This document shows positions 22,031-34,231 of a stretch of DNA of 64,000 nucleotides, one piece after another; within the stretch, counting starts at the first letter, position 1; each line of letters starts with the position of its first letter. Below the pieces are notes generated by a model that saw nothing but the letters and a program-made list of their open reading frames with translations, was not told where the DNA came from and did not search any database. Source of the DNA: Pohlia nutans. Lineage: Eukaryota; Streptophyta; Bryopsida; Bryales; Mniaceae. Location: assembly GCA_022496805.1 (NCBI GenBank), contig CM040102.1, positions 1,054,001-1,118,000 on the forward strand. Reading direction: 5' to 3'. The translations under genes were made by a program, and so were the position numbers.

Positions 22031-24070
22031 ATGTCTATACGGATGTCCCATGAGACATCGCCGCATACATCAACCATGTATCAGGGCGTTTAGGGAGAGA
22101 GGCCCAAGGCGGCACGATAGAGGACGATGCTCACGTCCGCGATGCCATTGATCAAGCACATTTGTAACATTGGATGTCGTCCTCAATAACGTCCCCCGTG
22201 ACTGCTAAACGTATCCCGGAACATAGATCTATGTCTCCACCTGAAACGTCCCCGATGCTGGTACAGACATCACAGACGGTGTCTCTGTAGACGTCCGTCT
22301 GACATCGTCCGCAACATAAGAGATAACGTCCCAGCACTACTCTCTCAGTGCATGTACGGTTTGTCTCAGAGGTCATCCGTGACGTGTGCTCCGTACTTGT
22401 CCCTTGACATCATCCTGTTCATGCTGATGGAGTAGAGGACGTGACAACAATGACGACGGCAACAACATCACATTGATGAGGGCCGCGGTCATACTATGCG
22501 AATACATCAGATTTCCTCCATTTTTTGCTTCCACAGAGACACATCGTCCTCTAACTCATCTGCTTTAGAAGACCTTGCAGAGCCTTTTTTTTTTTATCAC
22601 CCTCACTCAATCTAAGATTAAGGTCGTTCGCATACGCCCTGGATGTCGTCCAACCTTTTCCACAACCTTCGACATTTTTCACCCCTAAGAATATGCACAA
22701 TCCTCAACAGTGACGGGTAGCCGAAACACGCCCTCGCTTCACATACTTTGTTGCAGTTAGTTTCCAATTACAGGTTTACGTTTACTGCATCGTCCTCCTT
22801 GTCGTGACTGTTGCGTACGACATGTTAGCGATGACATCCGCATCGAGTGATCTCGCGTCTCACACATTGATTTCGAGGATGTTGGCATGTTGGTCCCAAC
22901 TTGCATCGCCGCATACAACTGCCATGCATCACTGCATGTTTGACGAGACTTCCATTTCGATATGGAATAGGTGATATTCTCCGTCCACGATGACAGGGCC
23001 ATGTTCGTACGTCAGACGTGAAGACAATAGCCACGACATCAACCGTAACAATTTGACGTCTGACTTTACATAGTTCGATGTCTCCATCTGATACGTCTGC
23101 GACGCGTCTCCAGAAGTCATAAACGCTGTCTCTCCGGATGTTTAGAAAGACATCCGACTCGACATAGGAGACATTGTGTGAGCACGGATGTAATTCTCGG
23201 ACGTACGAGATGTCTGAAAAGTCACCGTGATGGACGAAAGAACATCCTCATGGACATCGGACACGCCATAGGACACAACATACAAGCACCTCTGTCTCAG
23301 TCCATGTACGCAACGTTTCGCCGCTCACAACATAGACGTTTACGGATGTCTAAGATGATGTACGCCATGTTCTTTGAGACGTCATTGGCGACATTGTCTG
23401 TAGTGAATACGTATTTCTGAACACCAATTTCTTAGAAAAATGGAACACTGAGGATGGACTGTGTCCGACATGGGGTTTGAGTTTGCCACGCTGAATCCGT
23501 ACCTGTCACATTCACTGTTGACGACTTCCAAATTATTTTAGTATTTGACCCATGGAAATCCACAACACCGTCGTGCATGGTATGGTTCACCATGCTGGGG
23601 AAATTCAGAGTTCTGAATTACCATGCCTTTTCGTGCACATTTGTGCTAATTCGGCGTTTCATTGAATTAGATGACTTTTGATTCCTTTTCTGTGTGTACT
23701 AAGAAATGTTACAATGTCACATTCACTGCACTACCTTTTAAATTTCTTTATTTATTCATGATAGATTTAAATATGCGTTTGTATACATGATTTAATTCTA
23801 AATTCTTTGAGTATACACACATCAAAACATCAGCCACTACATCGATCGTCACTGTTTCTCGTCTCACTCTACATAGCTGCATGCTTCCGTTTCAGAACAT
23901 CCCAGACGCGGTTGAACTACTATGAAACAATGTATCGGCGGACATACATAAAGACATCACATTTGACATAGGGGACACTGTCCGATAACGGAGTGATGGA
24001 AATTGTTGACGTCAGTGCATGTCTCAAAGATATCCGCGATAGCTGCCAATACATTCTGTGACACAGATGC
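22031..24070 (+). repeat. Degenerate region of diverged GACATC/GATGTCT-rich units
   Basis: Similar stretches recur near 22,210, 23,070 and 23,870: catag.tcgatgtctcc, then gtctctccggatgt, then agacatccg.ctcgacatagg, and tctcag(t/c)gcatgt. This suggests an old higher-order repeat of about 800-860 bp. No gene is supported. Confidence 0.35.
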
Positions 24071-24079
24071 GATGCCATG

Positions 24080-24636
24080 TGACACAGATGCGACGCCCCC
24101 CCTGGGACCCCCCGAGTTTTCAAGATTTGTGAGAGAAAACTTGACGCCACGGCGTCACGGCGTCACGCCGTGGCGCCATGGCGCGAAAACCGAGGGGCCC
24201 CAAGGGGGGCGTCACCGGCGACGCCCCCCCCCCGGACCCCTAGGGTTTTCAAGATTTCTCTCAGAAAACATTCTGAGAGAAAGTTTTCTGAAAAGAAAAC
24301 TTGAAAAGCCGGGGGGCCCCAGGGGGGGCGTCGCCGGCGACGCCCCCCTTGGGGCCCCCCGAGTTTTCAAGTTTTGTGAGAGAAAACTTGACGCCACGGC
24401 GTCACGGCGTCACGCCGTGGCGCCATCGCGCGAAAACCCGAGGGGCCCCAGGGGGGGCGTCGTCGGCGACGCCCCCCCGGGGCCCCTCGGGTTTTCAAGT
24501 TTTCTGATAGAAAACTTGTTGCCACGGTGTCAAGGCGTCACGCCGTGGCGCCATGGCGCGAAAACCCGAGGGGCCCTTGAAAGGGCGTCGTCGTCGACGC
24601 CCCCGCAAGGCCTCTCGGGTTTTCATGTTTTCTCTC
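24080..24636. repeat. GC-rich hairpin array of copy B (about 4.5 units)
   Basis: Same unit as 6717-8400, inverted relative to it, with centres near 24,205, 24,330, 24,460 and 24,587 and a half unit at the left edge. It abuts the first visible exon of gene B exactly as in copy A. Confidence 0.8.
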
Positions 24637-26139
24637 AGAGCTGCAAGCCATTGCGACTGTGCATTTGACAAGCTGCAAGTCATTGCGACTTCTATCGCAA
24701 GCCCAGATAGCAAGGTTCAGTGGTTGATGTGGAAGAACAGTTGTGAACAAACTCAGGCTGCGAGAGAGTTCCGCTCCAAAACCACCAAGGACATACTGAG
24801 TAATTGGCTAGACATGGCTTGCTGGTATGCAGGGGTGTGTCTATATGCACTTCCTCTACATGTTGATTTTGGAAATTCAATCTTTCTTGTGCTAAATCTC
24901 TTAACATTGATCACCGCAGTTCATAGACGCGGCTATCGACACCTTTAGGACCATCGGACGTGGTGGTGAAGTCTTCTGTACTCGGGTATGCGAAGAGTTA
25001 CGGGTTCATGGAGAGGAAAAACTGGGTTTGCATGAATCGCTTGCACTTGTGTCATCCGAGTAAGAAGGATTTGACGGTACGTTTTGCTTAGGCCTTTCTC
25101 TCAACATGTCCATGCAATATAAATCATTCCATAAAACCCTAAACCTTATGTGTTTCTTCCTTTGATTGTCTTCTGATGTCACAGACGCAAAGATTCGGTG
25201 CCTACCTTCTGGTGAGATCGGAGGATTCTTCCTTCGAGTTCAATCCGGTGTCGTCCATGAACGAGTTTGGAGTGGACCCTGGTTCGGACGAGTGGCTGCA
25301 AAACTACACCACCAAAATTGACCAAGCTATGAACGGCTCCAAGCCCTGGCGTGGACCCCGAGAGAAGAGCAAAGGCTTTTGGCAAGTTCTAATTGAGGCT
25401 TGTTCCAAGCCCATAGACATTGTTCTAGACTGCCACGCCATGACTGGTGAATCCCTAAACCCTTACTAGCTTTGAAGTTTTTACATTTAATCGACGAAGT
25501 TCTATCTATCTATTCATAGTACTTGTTTTCATAGACATTGTATGTGTATTCCAGGCGCTTCCATTCATGCTTGCAGGAATGTCAATCGCCACATTGTGGC
25601 TTTAGAGGAAGACAAGGCCATCTTTGATGTTCTCATCGCTCCTTTGGCGCGTGCGAAGGCTACCTACCATCGCCACAGCCTTCCGGATCGAAGCGTTCTC
25701 AGGACCCAGACAATATGGAGGTCGTACCATCGCAGGTCAAGCGAAGAAAAACGAGTAAGTAAGTCTGTTTTAATTCAAATTCCCTAGCTCTTTGATTCTG
25801 AACTCATTTCAGGAAGCTGAATGTACTAATGTTATCCATATGTGTTATAGCTTCTCAATTGGAATGAGTCCTCCTCGACACAAGCCATTTTTTGCTGCCC
25901 GGATGTTCTTTCCAAGTCCTCCGAAACCGTTTGAGCTCCCGGTGTACGTGGAGCCACTAGCTAGGGCATTTGCAGAGAATAGCCTGGATGACGTGGACAT
26001 GACTGAGGGAGTACCTGATACCGGCGTTTCACAGTACTTGGACTTAGAGGCTGCGGAGTCATCTCGCACCCATAGTTCTAGCTCTTTTTCTAGAACATCC
26101 TCTTCTACACATGAGGACTCCTGTGATGACTCCTTATAG
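24637..26139 (+). pseudogene. Methyltransferase-like gene B, internally deleted inverted copy of gene A
   Basis: Exons correspond to gene A with very few differences. An internal deletion removes the equivalent of about 5,046-6,388 of copy A. It fuses the exon starting FIDAAIDTF (24,921) to the middle of the DGGAMVV exon at about 24,955 and shifts the frame, losing motif IV and the coiled-coil exon. A second lesion is loss of one C after ARAKAT (about 25,661), which shifts the last part of the SAM-motif exon. The exons with KPWRGPREKS (25,185-25,447) and ACRN..RHIVALEED (from 25,555) and the last exon (25,852-26,139) remain. It is clearly non-functional. It belongs to El-3, whose gene X lies at 12.6 kb. 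Confidence 0.75.
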
Positions 26140-26449
26140 TGTAATGTACTTTGCATTCCTATGTTATTTTATGATTGGTAGTGAGACTGAAACGTCCACT
26201 TCACTTTGGTTCTCATAGCAGCATTATATTTTCACATCACTGTCTTCTCTGGTCGTTGATGCATTCACGAATTGATATACCCTTTCTACAACATTCACCT
26301 ACATCACGACTGAGCTCACCCCTGAACCCTAAACACTGATCTAAAATTCAACCTAAGTTTGCATGGATACAACATTTATGACCCTAAATCCCTCAATCCC
26401 TATTCCTGATGGTCCCACGGTCATAGATCCTCGTCCCACGGTCATAGGT

Positions 26450-26540
26450 TCTTTTCTTAACTGCGCGAAAAAAATCTCAAAAAATCCTACGCTCTCCGCT
26501 CTCCGCTCTCCGCTCTTGTGCTCACATACTAGCACCCCCG
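26450..26540 (-). repeat. MTase-side TIR of El-3
   Basis: Inverted counterpart of 3470-3560: CCTACGCTCTCCGCTCTCC repeats, then GCTCACATACTAGC, ending ACCCCCG at 26,540. Homology to copy A stops exactly here. The adjacent nine bases cgcggtaaa would be the target duplication; the partner is expected left of the window. Confidence 0.65.
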
Positions 26541-28670
26541 CGCGGTAAAATATCAAGGCACGTGGACTTCCCCCTCAACAATGCCTCGAACAGAGAGTTT
26601 TGAGGCGGGTACTCAAATAGTTCCCCAGACTCCCGAATTGAGGGGCCTTCCAGTCGACGGAACAGCCTTGCCAACGATGATATTGTGGCATTAGAATCTC
26701 CTGGCCAACACTGAGGACAATAATGTGCATAGGCGCCATCCCCGTGCCCATGTGAAACCATACCAGTTACGTTCATAGGAAGTTGGCATAAACCTTGAGT
26801 AGCCTTTGTTGTAACCCGCATCCACGGAAGGGCGGTTTTTGCAGTATCCATCTTGTCATGAATAATGCACAGAATCTCACTGGGATTGCGCTTTGATTCT
26901 TCGCGCCATGCACCATATAGACGACGACAAGATTGTTGGTGAGCAAGGTGCTCCTCCCGTTTCTTCGCGAATTCAACATATTCCGGACTTCCGTTAGGTG
27001 ACTTCAGAATGAATTCTTGAAGCTGGTCACAAGTTGAGCATTTCGCAAAAGAACTTCCAACAGGTTTGATTGCGATATTGCTGAAGAGGTCTTTTCTAAT
27101 CCTACTAATTGTAGACTGGCTCACTGTAGGCAGACCTAATGAAACATTTGTCTGCAATGCTCCGGAACGTCCTATTAGTTGTGAGGCAAAGAAAGCAACG
27201 AACGCAAACGAACAATCTCCAAGTATTACTCGACAAATTATGAGAAACCACCGTAGAGGGAAAAGAGAGTTATATATTGCATGACGTAGGTAGAGTGCAA
27301 CGATACTGTAAGACAGAGAAGTGACTGTCAATACGAGAGTAACATCTATCGGGAGATCTCCCGATGCAACTGATACGCGAAACAATGACTCGTACTTCAT
27401 TGGCGTCGGCCATCTTTCGCTTCCAGTTGTTGCCTGCTGGAAGATATTTCAAAAGGTCCACTCTTCCATGTCCGATTCCTTGCATTTGGTGGGGCATCTG
27501 ATCTGCATTCTCCTCGACAATAGCAGCAATAGTACGTATGACTTGAACTGTTTTAATCCGCGGTCGCTTGTAGCCCTTGTTTCCATGCGCTGTTGAGAGA
27601 ACCCCTTCGTTATATCTTTGGACATAGCTATGAAAAGTCGACTTTGGAACTCCGTGAATAAGATACCACGCAGTCGCGCAAACTTCCAAACCATGCAGCG
27701 TCAAGTACTTCCTCCTACGGTCGCCATCGACTGAATGCATCTGTCCACCCGCAGCAATCCCATATTCCCGCCTTTCCTCAAAGGATTTCGAATAGAATTT
27801 CTGACGCACTATTAGTGTGAGCCCTTGTAGAAATGTCTGACAGCAATGCTTCGAGCAGCACCTCTCGGAGCTAACCTTCCTCACTTCAGCATCCGCTGTC
27901 TTCGTAATGTACTGCGGAAGTTTCTCATACGCTTTCGGTCTCCGCACTATAAACCGGTAAGGTGCCTTCCGTCTGCCTCCAAGGTGCTCTTGCGGATCTA
28001 CATCCCTGGGGATTCGGGAAAAGTGGTCGACTGTTGACCGAAGAGAAGGGCCGTTTGGGAATTTGCATTCAGATATCAACCAACGCTCATTACTCATTAT
28101 GGCATCAGTGTCCCCGACAAAGACATCGAGGATCGTCACTCCAATGTATCCCTCGCCCAATCTTCCGTCTCGAAAATACTCCTCTGGTTCAGAGCAAAAC
28201 ACTCTCCCCGAGGCTAAAACCACACCCACAAGGTCCAGCCGCTGAACTTCCAGTCCAATCCAGGATTCTGGACGAACGTATTCAATATCGTCCATGGAAG
28301 GATCCTGCAACAATGCCATCGCATCACCAGCTGTCCAGAGGACTGTTCGATTCAAAGCATCCCTCAAAACGCTGCAGCCTCTCTGGCAAGGTTCGAGGAA
28401 GAGGTTCTCTGCGTCCGACACGATGCTTGATGGTCGCACAAGAATAAATTCCGCAGAGCTAGGTGGAATGCTAACTCCAAGCCACTGCCCAGAAGGATGA
28501 ACCTCGACAACAGATCCGAATCATACATCTCCGAAATGGGGGGCGACAAGCTTCATAGATTGCCCGGGTCGAAGCTCATCTGAGCGAGCAGTTGATTGCT
28601 GAGAGAAGTCGTAACTGGATGGTCCCATAAACGGCATCTGGGGACCATCACTGTCATTGCCAGAGTCCAT
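26541..28670 (-). pseudogene. Transposase-like gene of a different family, cut by El-3
   Basis: The frame starts at ATG 28670 (MDSGNDSDGPQMPF), passes an in-frame TGA at 28,521-28,523, and continues EVHPSGQWLGVSIPPSS to the donor GTACGAGT at 27,395. The intron 27,152-27,395 joins NE to TNVSLGLP. Visible features are a Cys pair block (CCSKHCCQTF), an ERREYG helix region, a DNA-binding-like helix segment (VPKSTFHSYVQRYNEG), SSFAKCSTCDQL, and a catalytic-looking IHDKMDTAKTALP followed by SHGHGDG. This resembles plant and animal proteins I recall under the DUF7869 label, which I take to be transposon-derived. The family name is tentative. The C-terminus is lost at 26,541, where El-3 inserted. Confidence 0.55.
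27152..27395 (-). other. Intron of the 26.5-28.7 kb transposase-like gene
   Basis: Borders GTACGAGT and GCATTGCAG give an in-frame join and explain why two overlapping frames are seen. It contains a perfect copy of the 18-bp palindrome at 27,348-27,365. Confidence 0.6.
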
Positions 28671-28689
28671 TCTAAGAAGATCCAAATCA

Positions 28690-29095
28690 ATATCGGGAGA
28701 TCTTCCGATGTCCAGCCCGTTCAGGGACCACTCTTGTCCCTAAACCCTGAAAGTGGTCGAAATTCTATAAGATCGAGGGATCTCTCGATGTTAGATATCA
28801 AGCGAGTAGGCGCACTGTTGAACACCTCCATCTTTACAGTCCGAGACTCAGAGTGAGCACTCCAGCCACATATACATCGGGAGATCTCCCGATACCTTAA
28901 GCGGCGTTACAACCCCTGCAGGGACCATGGTTTATGACGCAGCCTATAGATACTGCTCCGAATTGTATAATATCGTGGGATCTCTCGATATGAGATATCC
29001 ACTGCTCAGGCTCAGTGCTGAACTCATCCAACTGTACAATCCCAGAGTCGGGGAGAGCACTCCTGCCGCATAATCATCGGGGGATCTCCCGATAC
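28690..29095. repeat. Two tandem units of about 185-200 bp, each with two 18-bp palindromes
   Basis: ATCGGGAGATCTCCCGAT and close variants lie at 28,692-28,709, 28,772-28,789, 28,876-28,893, 28,972-28,989 and 29,076-29,093, plus 27,348-27,365 in the intron. Variants keep their symmetry (ATCGAGGGATCTCTCGAT). The first is 22 bp upstream of the transposase start codon. Binding sites for the element's own transposase or a regulator are likely (inference). Confidence 0.65.
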
Positions 29096-30230
29096 TCCAG
29101 TCGCCACTCGGGTTAGTTGGGTCCTGATAGCAGCCTCCACCTCGCCACACTGGTCCGTACAGCACAATTACTGTCCGTACTGCACAATCACCCAAAGAAG
29201 ACGTCATCACATACATGCATTACATTCGACCAACATGCAAGACACATTCTGAACTACAAATTCCACTCTAACTTTGCAAATTCTACATAACCCGCGGAGA
29301 ACTGCATGAAGAATTCTACTCGGTGCGACGAAGGAAGTGGCCAGACCGTACAACAGGGGTATAAACCCCGCACTTGGACATCCCGATCAGCACATGTAAC
29401 ATAAATGCGAGATAGAACCTGGGACGTTGCTCATGCGGTCAGACCCAATTGGCAAAAGATCTTCCAAGGATAGACCGAAATACCTGTGCTCCCAGTGATT
29501 GTATTCGACCGCTTTAAACACCTCGTCCGGTGCTTCCTCCGCCTCCTCAAAGCCTGCTCCGCCACCTCAATCCCATGTCCGCCCCCTCAACCCTTCAGAC
29601 CGCCAATGACATGCAATGTTGCAGGAAAGAGCTCTCAAACGCGCTAATGAAACTATGAATTGAGAGGCTACTCTGAATTCATTTGAATGATCCAGAGATG
29701 GTGGTCCAGCAGAGAATTCAAACGGAGAATCCCCGCCAATTCAGAAGGGGGAAACAAGATCGAGCCCTTCAAATTTGAATTCGACTCCAACATACATATC
29801 ATGATGCTGCTGTCCATCTGTACTTTCTAACAGTAGTTTCCATATCATGATGTAGCTCCTTTTGTTCTGTCCCCCCTACTTCTGTAGGAGTTACCATGTC
29901 ATCATGCTGGTCCACTACTGTACCTCCGTCACTCTCTAAGAAGGACCAAGAAGTACGACAAGTCAAAATCTGTTACACCTCTAGCCACTTCAGGGCATGA
30001 TCTATTAGACTCACGTACCACGTAATATAAGACGTATACAATATTTAGTACAATATTTAGTACAACGTATACAATATTTACATATTGAAATTCCATAGGA
30101 AGACTAAATTTGTACTGCATAACAATAACTTCTACCTAATATTCTTCCAATACAAATATATTTATGTTTCCACACTCTTCATGGGAGTACTCCAACTTAA
30201 AATGTGCTATCTTGATTTCGAGCTTCAAAG
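29096..30230. other. No gene recognised
   Basis: Mixed-composition DNA with a short repeat of tactgtccgtactgcacaat at about 29,161-29,190, a Pro/Ser-coding-like CCTCCTC stretch near 29,530-29,590 and AT-rich DNA near 30,020-30,180. It may hold the outer end of the preceding transposon; no boundary is visible. Confidence 0.3.
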
Positions 30231-30305
30231 TTCAAGGTTCAAGTTCAGGGTTCAAGTTTCGGGTTTAGGGTTTAGGGTTTAGGATTTAGGGTTTAGGGTT
30301 CAAGG
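30225..30305 (+). repeat. Short interstitial telomere-like tract
   Basis: Imperfect ttcaagg / ttcaggg units grade into about five TTTAGGG units, one of them mutated (TTTAGGA). It is too short and too internal to be a chromosome end. Confidence 0.7.
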
Positions 30306-30339
30306 TTTACAGCTTATTTGAGCACCAGATATATTTATA

Positions 30340-31810
30340 TGGCAGTATCTAATATAAAACACATGCGTAATATCATTTGGATGATGGTAGTACATCATGA
30401 AAGGCATATTCTATAGTTGTTTGAGCTAGCAATATATTCATATGGCAGTATCTAATATAAAACACATGCGTAATATCATTTGGATGATGGTAGTACATCA
30501 TGAAATGCATATTCTATAGTTGTTTCAGCTAGAGATATATTTATATGGCAATTTATAATATAATTCACATGCGTAATATCATTTGGATGATGGTAGTACA
30601 TCATGAAATGCATATTCTATAGTTGTTTCAGCTAGAGATATATTATATGGCAATTTATAATATAATTCACATGCGTAATATCATTTGGATGATGGTAGTA
30701 CATCATGAAATGCATATTCTATAGTTGTTTCAGCTAGAGATATATTCATATGGCAGTATCTAATATAATTCACATGCGTAATATCATTTGGATGATGGTA
30801 GTACATCGTGAAATGCATATTCTATAGTTGTTTCAGCTAGAGATATATTTATATGGCAGTATCTAATATAAAACACATGCGTTATATCATTTGGATGATG
30901 GTAGTACATCGTGAAGGCATATTCCAGAGTTGTTTTAGATAGAGATATATTTTTATCGTAGTATCTAATACAAATCACAAGCGTAATATCATTTGGATGA
31001 TAGTAGTACATCATGAAAGGCATATTCTATAGTTGTTTGAGCTAGAGATATATTCATATGGGAGTATCTAATATAAAACACATGTGTTATATCATTTGGA
31101 TGATGGTAGTACATCGTGAAAGGCATATTCTATAGTTGTTTCAGCTGGAGATATATTTATATCGTAGTTTATAATATAATTCACATGCGTAATATCATTT
31201 GGATGATGGTAGTACATCATGAAATGCATATTCTATAGTTGTTTCAGCTAGAGATATACTTATATGGCAGTATCTAATATAAAACACAGGCGTTATATCA
31301 TTTGAATGATGGTAGTACATCGTGAAGGCATATTCCAGAGTTGTTTTAGATAGAGATATATTTTTATCGTAGTATCTAATATAAATCACAAGCGTAATAT
31401 CATTAGGATGATAGTAGTACATCATGAAAGGCATATTCTATAGTTGTTTGAGCTAGAGATATATTCATATGGCAGTATCTAATATAAAACACATGCGTTA
31501 TATCATTTGGATGATGGTAGTACATCGTGAAAGGCACATTCTATAGTTGTTTCAGCTGGAGATATATTTATATGGCAGTATCTAATATAAAACACGTGCG
31601 TTATATCATTTGGATGATGGTAGTACATAGTGAAAGGCATATTCCAGAGTTGTTTTAGATAGAGATATATTTTTATCGTAGTATCTAATATAAATCACAT
31701 GCGTAATATCATTTGGATGATAGTAGTACATCATGAAAGGCATATTCTATAGTTGTTTCAGCTGGAGATATATTTATATGGCAGTTTATAATATAATTCA
31801 CATAGAGATA
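30340..31810. repeat. Minisatellite, about 14 copies of a 102-103 bp AT-rich unit
   Basis: Unit core: gcgtaatatcatttggatga then tggtagtacatcatgaaa, gcatattctatagttgtttc and a variable AT segment. Copies differ by a few percent to about 15 percent and fall into subtypes (ttttatcgtag versus tatatggcag). Peptide frames here are repeat by-products. Confidence 0.85.
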
Positions 31811-32067
31811 TATTTACATTCATTTGGTATTGAAACTTGTGTGTAAATGTGAAGTAATTTCATTGTAGAGTTTGACTTATTATTTTTCTAACACATTCGA
31901 TTAACACCGACTTTAGTTTTTTTATTTTCATAAATTCTAAAATAATTTGATTGCAATGACTTGAGCTCACATATGAACCAAATGATTCAGATTCTTTCAT
32001 TAATCATTTATCAGAAGTAATATTCATCATAAGATTCTTTAGTTTTATTCATCATAGGATCTTATAG

Positions 32068-34231
32068 TGTCGTAGCACGTGATACCGGATATTCCCCTAG
32101 AACGCACTTTTTCGTATTAAGAGCGCTCGTGGAGGTGATTTCCGGGTTATCGTTCCGCGGAGATTCTTCGAAGTGGAAAGCTTCCGGAGATGGTCCCGGA
32201 CTAGTGATCTCTCTCTCTTTGTCACCAGCTGAATTCCTCTTTCCTACCAAACCGGGCCTCCTCCCACTGACTGACCCGGTTACAACTAGATCCGGTATCC
32301 TTCCAGGGAGGACTTCTACTAATCTTCCTCTCTCCCGGTCTACCGTTATTATCTGATCCGGTTTCGCTTAACCTTTGTTTCCCCTCAGAGGGTTCTCCAT
32401 TCACATTAGTGGTGCTGGATTGAAAGACACACCCCTCCCTACTGATTCAAATGATGGGAAATTCACTACCTTCCGGTTATCCTAACTCCACTCCTCAATC
32501 TGGGTAATTCCCGTACTGCACTTCAGCTGCAGATTCATCCCAAACCCACAGCCGGTCACTTAAGTGCAACCCGGGTTTCCTCCTTCTAAAGATTACTACA
32601 ACGACTTGATAACCGGGATGGACCCTTATCCGGGGTATCCGGAATTGGTTGGACTCCTAATTAGTTCGTTTTACTCTGATCCTTCCGGCTCTCCTTATCA
32701 CTTGGTCTACCCAGGTACTGGCACCTCAACCGGACTACCCGTCCAGGAGTTCTGAGAGAACCGGAGTACCCCCCTCCTATTCACTCAGCCATTAATCCGG
32801 ATTATACCTTGTAACCGAGCACGAAACAACCCACCTTCAAACAATCTCTGAGTTTTCCCAATACCCAGACTCTTAACTGGATCTACAACAGAACCCCGTT
32901 ACTCTAGCTATTCCGGACTCATCTGTCACATGGTCCACCCAGGTGTTGGCACCTCAACCGGACTACCCGTCCAGGAGTTCGGAGAGGACTGGAGTACCCC
33001 CTCCTATCCTCTCAGCCACTAACCCGGATCACACCTTGCAACCGAGCATGAAACAACTAGATCCACCACAGAATCCTATCAACCCTTCCGGTTGCCAAGG
33101 GACTAATTGGACCACGATCTCAATCAACAACCAAACGCACACACACACACACAAACACTCCGGTCCGTAGAAGAGTATGCCTATGATCATTTACAAAGAG
33201 AAAATGGTACACAAAAAGACCCCAGGAATGAGGAACATCCCTGGATAAAAAGAAAACACAAAGCCGACCAGATCCGGGAAACCCGCAGATCCGGAAAAGC
33301 CGGGGGGCAACCCCACGACTTAGTTCTCTTCCTACACTGCAACTAACATTAGAATCCTAAGAAAACAACTCCCAATCAGAGCCCTACCCTACTGCTCAAA
33401 AAGTCCCGTTCCAAACAGCCGGATCCACAAAGACCGGGCCACTGATTCCGGGCCTCCGATGACTCCGGGCAGATGCGTTTCTCCGGAATCTTGGCCCCGG
33501 CTTCCCTGCATGCCATGGCTGCGGACTCCGGGCGGAATTCTTCACTCCTCCGGACGTAGCGCAGCTCCTTCTCCGGATGCGTCCTTTCTTTCCTCGGTAA
33601 ACCTCGCGCCTCCCGCTCCAGACGCTTCCCTTTCCGCTTCCGTGGTGTTCTTCTAACCTCCCGGAGACCCCGCGATCCTCTTCCTGGCTGCGCACTTCCT
33701 TTCTTCCTCAAACTCCGCCGGAAATGGCGGTGCGCGCTGTCCGGATGCTCGCTTACTCCAAATTCTAACCTTGCGTCGCTATTTCTCACCGGGTGTTCAG
33801 TTTCCCTTACTCCCGGACGCTCAGAATCTGCACAAGACAGTCGCCCGATGCCCTCTACTTCCGGTTCCACACTATCAACTCTACTGCTATCCGGATGCTC
33901 AAAGTTCTGTTGGCGCGGACAACTGAAACTGTAGAGAGTGAATGAACAGTGGGTCGCCCAATTTAGAGCGGCCCACTTCAATGCTCGGACCGTGGCCGGG
34001 TCCATCGGAGACCCGTCTTCACTTATCCGGTCTCCCATCCGGTTTCCCACCGGAATCTGCTGTCGGTCTAGTCCTGTAGTAATCCCTCTAGGCTGCGCAC
34101 GGATGCTACTCTCTATTCAAATAAATAACTGGGCCGTTAAGGCCATTACTTCTCTTATTTATGGTGAAAAGATTACTCCTAGCTGCCCTAGAAACCCTAA
34201 CTAGCCGCTTTTGGGAAAACGAGGTTTGACA
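32068..34231. mobile_element. Probable solo LTR of 2.16 kb
   Basis: The segment begins TGTCGTAGC and ends GAGGTTTGACA (TGTC...GACA) and is flanked by the 5-bp direct repeat TATAG (32,063-32,067 and 34,232-34,236). There is no coding capacity for gag or pol. It is rich in CCGG-containing words. It has an internal direct duplication of about 127 bp (32,703-32,830 and 32,931-33,057). The length would suit a Gypsy-type LTR. Minus-strand frames such as 33,376-34,050 are compositional. A small non-autonomous element with the same ends is the alternative. Confidence 0.6.

Noticed and set aside
3470..26540. Helitron interpretation of the CTAG-like ends
   Set aside because: El-A has inverted ends and a 9-bp target duplication, which Helitrons lack; other ends read GTAG or ATAG.
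30225..30305. Chromosome end
   Set aside because: Only a few TTTAGGG units, flanked both sides by ordinary DNA; single TTTAGGG words elsewhere are chance or AT-rich 3' flank.
30784..31434. Two similar 79-residue minus-strand proteins
   Set aside because: They are translations of the 103-bp minisatellite; frame and similarity come from repeat periodicity.
33376..34050. 224-residue minus-strand protein
   Set aside because: Compositional frame in CCGG-rich sequence of the putative solo LTR, with no recognisable motif.
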